In this document: in pieces, positions 25,976-34,776 of the stretch
How the letters are laid out: the number at the start of each line of letters is the position of its first letter
Position numbering within the stretch: the stretch's first letter is position 1
NCBI RefSeq assembly: GCF_004331485.1
Contig: NZ_SJKD01000004.1
Location: forward strand, 310,001-374,000
Direction of reading: 5' to 3'
Length of the DNA stretch: 64,000 nt
Origin: Kribbella capetownensis
GTDB taxonomy: Bacteria; Actinomycetota; Actinomycetes; Propionibacteriales; Kribbellaceae
The notes under the pieces: model-generated
Databases searched by the model: none
What the model saw: only the letters and a program-made list of their open reading frames with translations
Told to the model about the DNA's origin: nothing
Translations under genes and position numbers: made by a program

Positions 25976-26008
25976 GCGGCTCGCACCTGACCCTCAGGTG
26001 CGAGCCGC
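25976..26008. terminator. Strong bidirectional terminator
   Basis: A perfect 15-bp stem (GCGGCTCGCACCTGA / TCAGGTGCGAGCCGC) has a CCC loop. It follows the catC-linked fragment and includes the stop codon of the minus-strand isochorismatase pseudogene. Confidence 0.8.
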
Positions 26009-26611
26009 TTCACGCCATCGGGCCAGGATGTCGGCGGACTCGACCAGACGGTCCGGCTGGTTGAACCGGAGGAACTCGCGGACGGCGCGGTTGTCGGTCT
26101 CGTCGCCGAAGTCCTGCCCGGACACCAGGTCGGGCGCGACGAGGTAGTGGTAGCCGCGCTCTGACGCGCCGAGGATCGCGTAGAGGACGCAGCAGACGAG
26201 CTCGACGCCGCAGATGACCAGGCCGTCGATGTCGTTGGCGGACAGGAACTCCACGAACGACTCGCTCTGCCAGGAGTCGAAGCGGTCCTAGACGATGACG
26301 TCGGAGCCCGGAACCGGCGGGATGAACAGCTCGGCACCCCAGGAGCCGGCGGCGCAGAGGCCGTCCGCACGTTCCCAGCGGCGCTGGCGTTCGGTCAGGC
26401 GGTCCAGGTCGAGTACCTGCTGGGTGTACACCACCCGAGCACCCAGCTCGGCCGCTTTCCGGGCGAACTCGTTGGCCCGCAGTGCGGCGGCGGCATTGCT
26501 CGTGTTGGTGGGCGGTCCGTCACCGGCGATGTCCGGACTGCAGAAGTCGTTCTGGAAGTCGATCAGGACCACGGCGACGCGGTGGGGTTCGAGTCAATAG
26601 AAGGAATCCAT
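25994..26611 (-). pseudogene. Isochorismatase-family hydrolase, two in-frame stops
   Basis: The frame from ATG 26611 reads MDSFY, then TGA (26596-26594), then LEPHRVAVVLIDFQNDF with the family's catalytic Asp. It continues through ARVVYTQQVLDLDR to GSDVIV, TAG (26290-26288), DRFDSWQSESF, and then GLVICGVELVCCVLYAI with the catalytic Cys, ending at 25994. In this family the catalytic Lys sits in the VIxKxRxxxF motif, exactly where TAG occurs, as a one-base AAG-to-TAG change would give. The TGA would likewise replace a TGG. Apart from the two nonsense codons the protein is otherwise intact, so inactivation looks recent, or the stops are sequence errors. Confidence 0.8.
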
Positions 26612-26716
26612 GCCCCGATCCTACCGAGGCCGAGGTTCTGAAGCCCTCGCTTGCAGGAGCGAGAGAGCGCAGAATTGTGTGCGAAGGCAGCGTCGTACAC
26701 ATGAAGGAGCAATTCT

Positions 26717-28183
26717 GTGAGCTCATCAGCGGAGTCCGGGCGGTTGCGGATCGGGATCGCGGGGATCGCGATCGAGTCGAGTACGTTCTCGCCGCATCGG
26801 ACCAGGCTGGACGATTTCCACGTGACCCGCGGCGACGAACTGCTCGGTCGGTACGACTTCCTCGCGCCGGGCAAGCCGCTGACCGAGGGCGTCGAGTGGG
26901 TGCCACTGCTGCACGCCCGCGCGGTCCCTGGCGGTCCCGTCGTACCAGAGGTGTACGACGAGCTCGCGGCCGAGATCTACGAGCGCCTGGGTGAGGCGGG
27001 ACAGCTGGACGGCGTCTTCGTCGACATGCACGGCGCAATGAGCGTGATCGGCCGGACCGACATCGAGGCCGACCTCGTCGCGGGGATCCGCCGGATCGTC
27101 GGTCCCGACGTACTTCTCTCGACCGGGATGGATCTTCACGGCAACATGTCGCGCGAGTTGATCGGGCTGCTCGATCTCGCCACCTGCTACCGCAAGGCCC
27201 CGCACACCGACGCGTGGGACACCAAGGAGCGCGCGGCACGCAACCTGGTGGCACGGTTGCGTTCGGCCGGCCGGCCGCTCAAGGCGTGGGTGCAGGTGCC
27301 GGTGCTGCTGCCGGGGGAGAAGACCAGCACCAGGATCGAACCGGCCAAGAGCATCTATGCGCAGGTCGACGAGGTCGAGGCGATGGACGGCGTACTGGAC
27401 GCGGCGATCTGGGTCGGGTACGCGTGGGCGGACGAGCCGCGCTGCCAGGCGGCGGTCGTGGTGATGGGCGACGACGAGCAGGTGATCACCGCTCAGGCGA
27501 AGCGGCTCGCGGACGCCTACTGGGACGCGCACGACAAGTTCGAGTTCGTCGCGCCGACCGGCACGCTCGGCGAGTGCCTTGACCAGGCGCTCGCGTCGAC
27601 GGCCCGGCCGTTCTACATCAGCGACTCCGGCGACAACCCGACAGCCGGCGGGGCGGGAGACACCTCGTGGACCCTGGACAAACTGCTGCGCATGCCGGCG
27701 ATCACCGAGTCCGAGCTGACCACGATCTACGCGGCGATCGTCGACCCCGAGGTGACCACGGCGGCGATGGAGGCCGGTGTCGGCGCGACGATCAGCGTCG
27801 AGGTGGGCGGCAAGATCGACTCCGAGCCGTGCGGTCCGGTTGCTCTGACCGGCCGGGTGACCGGGATCGACACCACTGCGGGCGCGGTGGCGCTCGCGGT
27901 CGGCGGGTTGCACGTCATCGTGACCATGCGCCGCAAGCCGTACCACATCGAGTCCGACTTCGTGGCCCTTGGACTGGCGCCGCGCGACGCCGACCTCGTC
28001 ATCGTCAAGATCGGCTACCTCGAGCCCGAGCTGTACGCGATGGCCGCCGACTGGCTCCTCGCCCTCACCCCAGGCGGCGTCAACCAGGACCTCATCAGCC
28101 TCGGCCACCACGGCATCGACCGCCCCATGTTCCCCTTCGACCCCGACATGCCCGACCCCGACCTCACCCCCGAGCTCATCTGA
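26717..28183 (+). CDS. M81 family metallopeptidase (MlrC-like)
   Basis: This 488-residue protein has a GTG start preceded by AAGGAG. The N-terminal domain begins RIGIAGIAIESSTFSPHRT and contains the metal-site motifs DGVFVDMHGAM and STGMDLHGNMS, then YRKAPHTDAWDT. The C-terminal MlrC domain contains ISDSGDNPTAGGAGDTS. MlrC hydrolyses linearised peptides such as microcystin products, but most homologues have unknown natural substrates. It is monocistronic, beside an isochorismatase pseudogene. An 8-bp inverted repeat (CAGAATTG 26670-26677 / CAATTCTG 26710-26717) spans its RBS. Confidence 0.88.
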   Translation: MSSSAESGRLRIGIAGIAIESSTFSPHRTRLDDFHVTRGDELLGRYDFLAPGKPLTEGVEWVPLLHARAVPGGPVVPEVYDELAAEIYERLGEAGQLDGVFVDMHGAMSVIGRTDIEADLVAGIRRIVGPDVLLSTGMDLHGNMSRELIGLLDLATCYRKAPHTDAWDTKERAARNLVARLRSAGRPLKAWVQVPVLLPGEKTSTRIEPAKSIYAQVDEVEAMDGVLDAAIWVGYAWADEPRCQAAVVVMGDDEQVITAQAKRLADAYWDAHDKFEFVAPTGTLGECLDQALASTARPFYISDSGDNPTAGGAGDTSWTLDKLLRMPAITESELTTIYAAIVDPEVTTAAMEAGVGATISVEVGGKIDSEPCGPVALTGRVTGIDTTAGAVALAVGGLHVIVTMRRKPYHIESDFVALGLAPRDADLVIVKIGYLEPELYAMAADWLLALTPGGVNQDLISLGHHGIDRPMFPFDPDMPDPDLTPELI

Positions 28184-28192
28184 CGACAGGTG

Positions 28193-28336
28193 TCAGCGGC
28201 GTACCTCGTCGTCCTCCTCCGGCCGGTCGCCGTTCGCGGCGGCTGGAGGGGGAGGGGCGTCCCGCTCCGGGCCAGTGGGGGACAGCCAGGAGCGGGCGAG
28301 GGCCAGCGCGGCCTCGACGAATGACGGTCGCTTCAC
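28193..28336 (-). CDS. Small 47-residue protein
   Basis: A GTG-initiated frame (MKRPSFVEAALALARSWLSP, then an acidic tail EEDDEVRR) is preceded by GGGGAGGG at RBS distance. It is short and I recognise no family. The RBS and its placement in an otherwise empty 225-bp gap support it. A short amphipathic N-terminus is followed by a disordered Pro/Ala/Asp/Glu tail. Confidence 0.45.
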   Translation of the reverse strand: MKRPSFVEAALALARSWLSPTGPERDAPPPPAAANGDRPEEDDEVRR

Positions 28337-28408
28337 GAATCCCTCCCCGACGTGCTCAGGAAGTGAGACTCGCAGACCGCTCTTTCAGTTCACTTTCACG
28401 ACTGGCGG

Positions 28409-29083
28409 TCACTCAGCTCCGGGCAGGAACAGGACGCGGTTCCCGTCCGGGTCGTGGGCGTCCGGCCGCGGCTCGGCCACCGCCAGACCGAGGTGGTTGA
28501 CGTGGGTGCTTGCCGGCGGCAAAGACTTGCACAGCTTCACGGCGTCCGCGCCGATCCGGAAGTACGCCGCGTCGGCCTCGCCGGACGGCACCCGGTCCAT
28601 GCCGAGGTGGTCGCCGTAGAACTCGACGGCGGCGTCGAGGTCCGGTGCGTCCAGCGCGATGTACGACAGCCGGCTGACCGGTCCCGACGTGATCGGCGGG
28701 ACGCGAAACTCCTCCGACCGCTGGAGAAGCTCGACGCGTACGCCGTTCGGATCGGAGAGGAATGCGAGCCGGCCCTGGCCGCTGCCCGCCACCCTCGGCG
28801 TGCTGAGCTCGGCGTACCCGGCTCCGATCAGCCGGGCGTAGTCACCGTCCAGGTCGTCCGTCATGAACCCGACGTGGTTCAGCCCGTACGCCGCGTCCGG
28901 GTCGACCTCCTCGTTGTGGAGCAGTTCCACCAGCCCGGTCGCCAGCTGGATGTGCACCCGATGGACTCGCGGGCCGCTCATGAACAACCGGTCGACCACC
29001 TCGGCGCCGATCCCGGAGTAGAAGGCCAAGCTCGCATCCAGATCCTGGACACGACCACCGACATGGTTCAGTTCATAGATCAC
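28409..29083 (-). CDS. Two-domain VOC (extradiol dioxygenase-like) protein
   Basis: This 224-residue protein consists of two VOC modules. The first runs from YELNHVGGRVQDLDASLAFY to a NHVGF segment and PNGVRVELL. The second runs from LSYIALDAPDLDAAVEFYG to NHLGLAV and PDGNRVLFLPG. His and Glu residues at metal positions are present, so it may be a dioxygenase, glyoxalase or binding protein. GTG 29083 is chosen because homology begins there. It is monocistronic. Confidence 0.8.
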   Translation of the reverse strand: MIYELNHVGGRVQDLDASLAFYSGIGAEVVDRLFMSGPRVHRVHIQLATGLVELLHNEEVDPDAAYGLNHVGFMTDDLDGDYARLIGAGYAELSTPRVAGSGQGRLAFLSDPNGVRVELLQRSEEFRVPPITSGPVSRLSYIALDAPDLDAAVEFYGDHLGMDRVPSGEADAAYFRIGADAVKLCKSLPPASTHVNHLGLAVAEPRPDAHDPDGNRVLFLPGAE

Positions 29084-29140
29084 CGGACCATCATGGCAAA
29101 CGTTTACCGATGACGCCACGAGGGATGACCGGATCTGGAC

Positions 29141-31060
29141 TCAGCGGATCCGGGACAGGCGGCCGCTCGGCGTCACCCGGACGGTGGTCTGGCGCGCGCC
29201 GACGGTCAGGTCGACCAGCAGCATCGATCCCACGGTTCTGGTGCTGAAGGCAACTTTCTCGCCGGCTGCGGCCGGTACGACGGCCGACAGGATCGAGGCG
29301 GTCGGTCCGCTGCGGTTGAACTCGACCACGGGAGCCGGCACGTGGTGGAAGATGTCGGGGAAGTACCAGCCCTGGACGGGATCCTGCTTGCCCTGCTCGA
29401 CTGTGATCGCGTCGGCCGGAAGCTGTTGCCCGTAAGGGATCTGCAGCAAGTACGTCTTCGTGCCGTCACCGGGTTTCGCGGCGACCGCCGTGGTCGGGGA
29501 CTGCACTGTCACCTTCTGGCCCGGCGCCAGGTGCCACAACGTTTCGTAGCGCTGACTGGTGTTCGACTCACCGCGGTCCAGCGTGACGATCAGATCGGGA
29601 TCCTTCAGCACGAGAACGTCCCTGGTCCGTTCCACCCCGGCCGCGGGTGTGTCGCGGAACTCGTAGTACTCCGAGGTCGGTGCCATCGCCGCGCTGAGCA
29701 GCGTGGTCTCGACCGGCGCGCCCTTGGCGGACGGGATCGTCATCACGTTGTGGGATGCCTGGCTCCTGGTCCACTCCTGCCACTTGTCGAGCTGGTATCC
29801 GGGGTGGCCCGGATCGATCAGGATGTCGCGGCCATGCGAGTTGTAGGTGATCGACATGTGGTCGTCGTGGCCGTGGTACCGGCGCGCAGCCCCGAACCGG
29901 ATGCTGTACGTCGACTCCTGCGTGAACGGCCTCGTCTCGCCCCATCCGGTCCGGCCGAAGACGTAGCCGGCGTCGAAGATCGCGGTCCGCTTGGGCGGCT
30001 TCGTGCCGCGTGCCCCGAGGGTGGCGGCGTACTCCAGCGACGTACCGGCCGCGGCCTGCGGCTTCTGGCGTTCCGCGTCGCCGACCTGCGGGATCTCACC
30101 AGCTGCAGTGGTGGCGAGCGCGAGGAACTCAGCGAGCGCGTGTCGTCGCTGCTCGATGACGGATCCCGGATCGGCGCCGCAGCGTTGCAGTGCGGTGACC
30201 GCCTTGCCCCACAGCTGGTAGTTGAACATCGCGTACCCGATCGACTGCTCGTTCGTCGATCCCTGCGGGTCGATCGCGGTGGTGATTGCCTTGGTCAACC
30301 GTTCGGCCGCCCGGTCCTTCAGGTCGCTACGGCCGAGAGTGCAGCCGACGCCGAACATCGCGATGCTCTCGTCCGTCCCGTGGTTCGAGGGCCCGCTCCA
30401 GTTCTCGGTCATGAACCGCGCGTGGTCGAGCAGGGACTCGTCGAGCCAGGCGTACTGCGCCGGCAGCTTGCGGACATGCAGTCCGGACAGCACGGCCTGG
30501 CGGGCACAGATCAGCACGTTGGTGCGATGCATGGTCGACTCCCACGCGCCGACGTCGCCCTTCCACGGGTACGGGTTGTCCTTCACCCAGTCGCGGATGA
30601 TCGCCGTCGTATGCGTCATCGCCTTGCGGTCGCCGGTCCGGGCCGCGATGATCCCGTGCCCCAACCACCGCAACGAATGCAGCCACATGTACCAACTCGG
30701 CTTGTGGTACGGGTCGGATCGCCACCGGATGTCCCCGGAGCCGTCGCCCACCTTGTAGGCCGGATCATTGCCCCAGGCAAACGTATCCCGCATCATCATC
30801 GCGAGCGGTACGTCCGCCTCGATCCCACTGAACCCTGGACACGCATACGTCCCATTCGGAGCAACCGGCGTCGACTTCACCGCACTAGGAGACGGCGTAC
30901 TCCGCACCACCGCACTCGGAGTCGGATCCGCCGACACCACCGTGGCCTTCTCCCGCCCACCAGGCATCAACACCCTGATCGCCCCGGCAAACGCCACCGC
31001 ACACACCACCACACAAACAACAGCCAGCCCAACCCCACTACCCCTATGCCGCGAACCCAC
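29141..31060 (-). CDS. Heparinase II/III-family polysaccharide lyase, membrane-anchored
   Basis: This 639-residue protein has an N-terminal signal anchor (GVGLAVVCVVVCAVAFAGAI, ~9-28) and a Ser/Thr/Pro linker. A helical alginate-lyase-like toroid (~70-350) follows, with SGPSNHGTDESIAMFGVG and DPQGSTNEQSIGYAMFNYQL. The C-terminal heparinase II/III beta-sheet domain contains RRYHGHDDHMSITYNSHGRD and SQASHNVMTIP. The Asn-His and Tyr/His residues fit the family's lyase chemistry on uronate polysaccharides. It should act outside the cell on plant, algal or glycosaminoglycan polymers. No sugar transporter is adjacent. Confidence 0.85.
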   Translation of the reverse strand: MGSRHRGSGVGLAVVCVVVCAVAFAGAIRVLMPGGREKATVVSADPTPSAVVRSTPSPSAVKSTPVAPNGTYACPGFSGIEADVPLAMMMRDTFAWGNDPAYKVGDGSGDIRWRSDPYHKPSWYMWLHSLRWLGHGIIAARTGDRKAMTHTTAIIRDWVKDNPYPWKGDVGAWESTMHRTNVLICARQAVLSGLHVRKLPAQYAWLDESLLDHARFMTENWSGPSNHGTDESIAMFGVGCTLGRSDLKDRAAERLTKAITTAIDPQGSTNEQSIGYAMFNYQLWGKAVTALQRCGADPGSVIEQRRHALAEFLALATTAAGEIPQVGDAERQKPQAAAGTSLEYAATLGARGTKPPKRTAIFDAGYVFGRTGWGETRPFTQESTYSIRFGAARRYHGHDDHMSITYNSHGRDILIDPGHPGYQLDKWQEWTRSQASHNVMTIPSAKGAPVETTLLSAAMAPTSEYYEFRDTPAAGVERTRDVLVLKDPDLIVTLDRGESNTSQRYETLWHLAPGQKVTVQSPTTAVAAKPGDGTKTYLLQIPYGQQLPADAITVEQGKQDPVQGWYFPDIFHHVPAPVVEFNRSGPTASILSAVVPAAAGEKVAFSTRTVGSMLLVDLTVGARQTTVRVTPSGRLSRIR

Positions 31061-31171
31061 CCCAGACCCCCTTCAGCCGCCGCCTCACCAAGAGAGACGC
31101 GACAACCCACCGGATAAGTTGCTCCGGTTACGGGGTCCAGCTTGGAGAGCTCAGCAGACTGACGGCGTGGG

Positions 31172-32872
31172 TCAGGTGACGATGCCGTAGTCGCGGATTT
31201 TTCGGTAGATGGTGGCTCGGGACATGCCGAGGGCGGAGGCGGCGGCGGTTTTGTCGCCGTGGTGGGAGGCGAGGGCGCCGACGATGGCGTCGCGTTCCAG
31301 GGCTTCCATCCGGGTGAGGTGGCGGCGGGTGGTGGCGTGGCATTCGGCGGGGAGGTCTTCGAGTTCGACGACGCCGGAGCGGCGGCGGCGGGCTACGTCG
31401 GTCAGGACCTTGCGCAGGTGCGTCACGTTGCCTGCCCACGGAAGCCGCATCAGCTGGTTGAGTGCGGCCCCGGACACCGTCACGCCGGTGATGCCGGCCC
31501 GCCCGAGCAGGTACCGCACCAGGACCGGGATGTCCTCGAGGTGATGACGCAGCGGAGGTACGGCGACAGTCCGCGGGAAGAACCGCAGCAGTTGGGTACC
31601 GAGCTCGTCCTGGCCGCGTGACTGTCCGGTCAGCAGGGTGAGCGCGACCCACGGCTCCCGGGCCACCGAGCTGTCGCGCACCGACTGCAGGAGGTCGACC
31701 AGACCCTGGATGACCTCCGCGGAGAGCAGGTGGGCGTTCCGGATGATGAGATCGGAGCCGGAGTCCAGTTCGCTGGTGGCGGACGCGAGCAGATCAGCCT
31801 GATCGTCGGCGTCGAGCACCGCGAGCCGCCGGCCGGGCGAACTGTAGTCGTGCACCGCGCGGAGCAGAGTCAACTTGCCTGAACCCGGCTCACCTTCGGC
31901 GACCAGCCACTCCGCCCGGCGACAAGCGTCGAGCACCTCCTGCGTCGTGTGCCGCCACAGCGCGCTCGTCCCGGTCATGCCGGGGAGCGACGGGATCCTT
32001 CCACCACCGGTCGACCGCGGTCCGGACCGCTGCTCCTTGATCTGCACGATCCCGCCGGCCAGAGCGTCGCCGAGGAATGTCGGTTGGTACGCCAGCCGGG
32101 CGTTGATCCCGCTGGGCAGGTCGGCGAGGAACGTGACCGGCTTGGTCCCGCCGCGGGCGTCCCGGGTCCGGTCGATCAGCGCGGCCTGGTCGGTGGAGTC
32201 GAAGCGCTGCTGGGCATGGGCGTTGATCATGAAGACCTCGTCGCCGAGGGCGATCACCGAACCGCCGGTGTGCCGGCAGACCGCGTAGTACTCGGTCAGC
32301 AGCGCCTGGTCGAGGGCGTTGGCCTCCTCCAGGATGCGTTCCTGGATCCGCCGGGCCGAGAGCTTGGCGAACGACAGCAGGATCGCGTTGGAGTTCTTCG
32401 CCTGGGTGGTGATGTCCAGGATCCCGAGCAGGCCGCCGGTGACCGGATGCGTGATCGGCGCCCCGGCGCACGAGAAGCCGCGCAGTACACCGGTGTAATG
32501 CTCGGCGCCGTCGATCAGGATCGGGCCGCCGACCTCGAGCGCGGTGCCGATCCCGTTGGTCCCGACCTCGGACTCGGCGTACCGGAAACCGGGTGCCAGC
32601 TGGACGGAGTCGAGCCGGCGGATCAGTGTCTTGTCGCCGCCGCGACGGTCCAGGACGATGCCGCGGGCATCGGTCAGGATGATGCACACGGGCTCATTGG
32701 TGAGCTCCGAGGCCAGCGCGTCGATCACCGGCCGGGCCGCGCGGGCCAGCGTGGTGCCGAGGTCGAGGCCGTCGAAGTAGGCAGGCGCGGGCCGGTCGGT
32801 GTCGACCAGGGACGCCTCCGAGCGCTGCCAGGACATCCGGATGGAGTCCCGGACGGCGGGTGTGGGGGCCAT
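31172..32872 (-). CDS. AcoR/MimR-like activator of monooxygenase operon 1
   Basis: This 566-residue protein has an N-terminal GAF-type sensor (~50-190, with GFRYAESEVGTNGIGTALE) and a shortened AAA-like region with Walker A GEPGSGKLTLL (~340). A C-terminal Fis HTH follows (ERDAIVGALASHHG, SALGMSRATIYRKIRDYGIV). It resembles AcoR and mycobacterial MimR, the activator of mimABCD. The GAFTGA loop that contacts sigma-54 is absent: only ~45 residues separate Walker A from the DLIIRNAHLL strand. It is divergent from prmA1 with one GTCTCA-N3-TGAGAC dyad between them, so it probably activates operon 1. Confidence 0.87.
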   Translation of the reverse strand: MAPTPAVRDSIRMSWQRSEASLVDTDRPAPAYFDGLDLGTTLARAARPVIDALASELTNEPVCIILTDARGIVLDRRGGDKTLIRRLDSVQLAPGFRYAESEVGTNGIGTALEVGGPILIDGAEHYTGVLRGFSCAGAPITHPVTGGLLGILDITTQAKNSNAILLSFAKLSARRIQERILEEANALDQALLTEYYAVCRHTGGSVIALGDEVFMINAHAQQRFDSTDQAALIDRTRDARGGTKPVTFLADLPSGINARLAYQPTFLGDALAGGIVQIKEQRSGPRSTGGGRIPSLPGMTGTSALWRHTTQEVLDACRRAEWLVAEGEPGSGKLTLLRAVHDYSSPGRRLAVLDADDQADLLASATSELDSGSDLIIRNAHLLSAEVIQGLVDLLQSVRDSSVAREPWVALTLLTGQSRGQDELGTQLLRFFPRTVAVPPLRHHLEDIPVLVRYLLGRAGITGVTVSGAALNQLMRLPWAGNVTHLRKVLTDVARRRRSGVVELEDLPAECHATTRRHLTRMEALERDAIVGALASHHGDKTAAASALGMSRATIYRKIRDYGIVT

Positions 32873-32947
32873 GGTCAGCTCCTTCCACTCGGCTGACTCT
32901 TCGAGAGAAGAACACGACCAACGGTAATTGGCAAGCTTGTGACTCGC

Positions 32948-32962
32948 GTCTCACATTGAGAC
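32948..32962. promoter_or_regulatory. GTCTCA-N3-TGAGAC operator, operon 1
   Basis: GTCTCA-CAT-TGAGAC is a perfect dyad between the divergent activator gene (start 32872) and prmA1 (start 33060). The same dyad recurs twice at operon 2 and was not noticed elsewhere in the window. Confidence 0.75.
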
Positions 32963-33059
32963 AGAACGCCCCCGTCGGTGCGGCTTTCATGCCTGGAACG
33001 CAGCTCAGCCGTACCGCTGGAGCCGGGCAGAAGCCGGCTCCCGACCCTGGAGGCAGACA

Positions 33060-34697
33060 TTGAGCAGGCAGAGTCTCACCAAGGCGCATGCCAAGATCAC
33101 CGAACTCTCGTGGGAACCCACCTTCGCCACCCCGGCGACCCGGTTCGGGACTGACTACACCTTCGAGAAGGCGCCGAAGAAGGACCCGCTGAAGCAGATC
33201 ATGCGGTCCTACTTCCCGATGGAGGAGGAGAAGGACAACCGTGTGTACGGCGCCATGGACGGCGCCATCCGCGGAAACATGTTCCGCCAGGTCCAGCAGC
33301 GCTGGCTGGAGTGGCAGAAGCTGTTCCTCAGCATCATCCCGTTCCCGGAGATCTCCGCGGCCCGGGCGATGCCGATGGCGATCGACGCCGTACCGAACCC
33401 GGAGATCCACAACGGGCTCGCGGTGCAGATGATCGACGAGGTCCGGCACTCGACGATCCAGATGAACCTCAAGAAGCTGTACATGAACAACTACATCGAC
33501 CCGGCCGGGTTCGACATGACCGAGAAGGCGTTCGCGAACAACTACGCGGGCACCATCGGCCGGCAGTTCGGTGAGGGGTTCATCACCGGTGACGCGATCA
33601 CCGCGGCGAACATCTACCTGACCGTGGTGGCCGAGACGGCCTTCACGAACACGCTGTTCGTGGCCATGCCGGACGAGGCCGCGGCCAACGGCGACTACCT
33701 GTTGCCGACGGTCTTCCACTCGGTCCAGTCCGACGAGTCGCGGCACATCAGCAACGGGTACTCGATCCTGCTGATGGCGCTGGCCGACGAGCGCAACCGG
33801 CCGCTGCTCGAGCGCGACCTGCGGTACGCGTGGTGGAACAACCACTGTGTCGTGGACGCGGCGATCGGCACGTTCATCGAGTACGGCACCAAGGACCGTC
33901 GCAAGGACCGTGAGAGCTATGCGGAGATGTGGCGCCGGTGGATCTACGACGACTACTACCGCAGCTACCTGCTGCCGCTGGAGAAGTACGGACTCACCAT
34001 CCCGCACGACCTGGTCGAAGAGGCCTGGAAGCGGATCGTGGACAAGGGTTACGTGCACGAGGTCGCACGGTTCTTCGCCACCGGCTGGCCGGTCAACTAC
34101 TGGCGGATCGACGCCATGACCGACAAGGACTTCGAGTGGTTCGAGGACAAGTACCCGGGCTGGTACTCGAAGTACGGCAAGTGGTGGGAGAACTACAACC
34201 GGCTGGCCTACCCGGGCCGGAACAAGCCGATCGCGTTCGAGGACGTCGGCTACCAGTACCCGCACCGCTGCTGGACCTGCATGGTGCCGGCGCTGATCCA
34301 CGAGGACATGGTGACCGAGAAGGTCGACGGCCAGTGGCGCACCTACTGCTCCGAGACGTGCTACTGGACCGACGCGGTCGCGTTCCGCGGTGAGTACGAC
34401 GGCCGGCCGACCCCGAACATGGGTCGCCTGACCGGCTTCCGCGAATGGGAGACGCTGCACCACGGCAAGGACCTGGCCGACATCGTCTCCGACCTCGGCT
34501 ACGTCCGCGACGACGGCAAGACCCTGATCGGGCAGCCGCACCTGGACCTGGACGACCCGAAGAAGATGTGGACCCTCGACGACGTCCGCGGCAACACGTT
34601 CAACAGCCCGAACGTGCTGCTGAACGAGATGACCGACGCCGAGCGCGAGGCACACATCGCGGCGTACAAGGCGAACGGCACCAAGGCCGTCGCCTGA
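33060..34697 (+). CDS. prmA: Di-iron monooxygenase hydroxylase large subunit, operon 1
   Basis: This 545-residue protein of the propane/acetone/phenol monooxygenase large-subunit family (PrmA/MimA) carries the full di-iron set: Glu97 (FPEISAARAM), Glu127 and His130 (IDEVRHST), Glu192 (VVAETAFTN), Glu226 and His229 (SDESRHISNGY). The spacing is identical to MmoX 114/144/147/209/243/246. A later CWTC...CSETC region near 405-430 is conserved in both copies. Initiation is at TTG 33060 after GGAGG, aligning with the ATG of the operon 2 copy. It should hydroxylate small alkanes, ketones or phenol; the substrate is not decided by sequence. Confidence 0.92.
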   Translation: MSRQSLTKAHAKITELSWEPTFATPATRFGTDYTFEKAPKKDPLKQIMRSYFPMEEEKDNRVYGAMDGAIRGNMFRQVQQRWLEWQKLFLSIIPFPEISAARAMPMAIDAVPNPEIHNGLAVQMIDEVRHSTIQMNLKKLYMNNYIDPAGFDMTEKAFANNYAGTIGRQFGEGFITGDAITAANIYLTVVAETAFTNTLFVAMPDEAAANGDYLLPTVFHSVQSDESRHISNGYSILLMALADERNRPLLERDLRYAWWNNHCVVDAAIGTFIEYGTKDRRKDRESYAEMWRRWIYDDYYRSYLLPLEKYGLTIPHDLVEEAWKRIVDKGYVHEVARFFATGWPVNYWRIDAMTDKDFEWFEDKYPGWYSKYGKWWENYNRLAYPGRNKPIAFEDVGYQYPHRCWTCMVPALIHEDMVTEKVDGQWRTYCSETCYWTDAVAFRGEYDGRPTPNMGRLTGFREWETLHHGKDLADIVSDLGYVRDDGKTLIGQPHLDLDDPKKMWTLDDVRGNTFNSPNVLLNEMTDAEREAHIAAYKANGTKAVA

Positions 34698-34711
34698 CCC
34701 CACCGAACCGG

Positions 34712-34745
34712 CTGGTGGCGGCGCGGGGATGAGCGTCGCCACCAG
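34712..34745 (+). promoter_or_regulatory. Intercistronic hairpin between prmA and prmB, operon 1
   Basis: CTGGTGGCG (34712-34720) pairs with CGCCACCAG (34737-34745) in the 79-bp gap after prmA. It may stabilise the hydroxylase message or attenuate downstream transcription, giving more hydroxylase than reductase. Confidence 0.5.
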
Positions 34746-34776
34746 TCGTTCCACCCGAGCGTGAGGAGGCCCGGAC

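Noticed and set aside
26288..26290. Pyrrolysine decoding of the TAG at the catalytic lysine
   Set aside because: There is no pyl gene in the window, the gene also has an in-frame TGA, and Pyl use is not expected in this lineage. A pseudogene is simpler.
32873..33059. Sigma-54 -24/-12 promoter before prmA1
   Set aside because: No convincing TGGCAC-N5-TTGC element was seen and the activator lacks GAFTGA.
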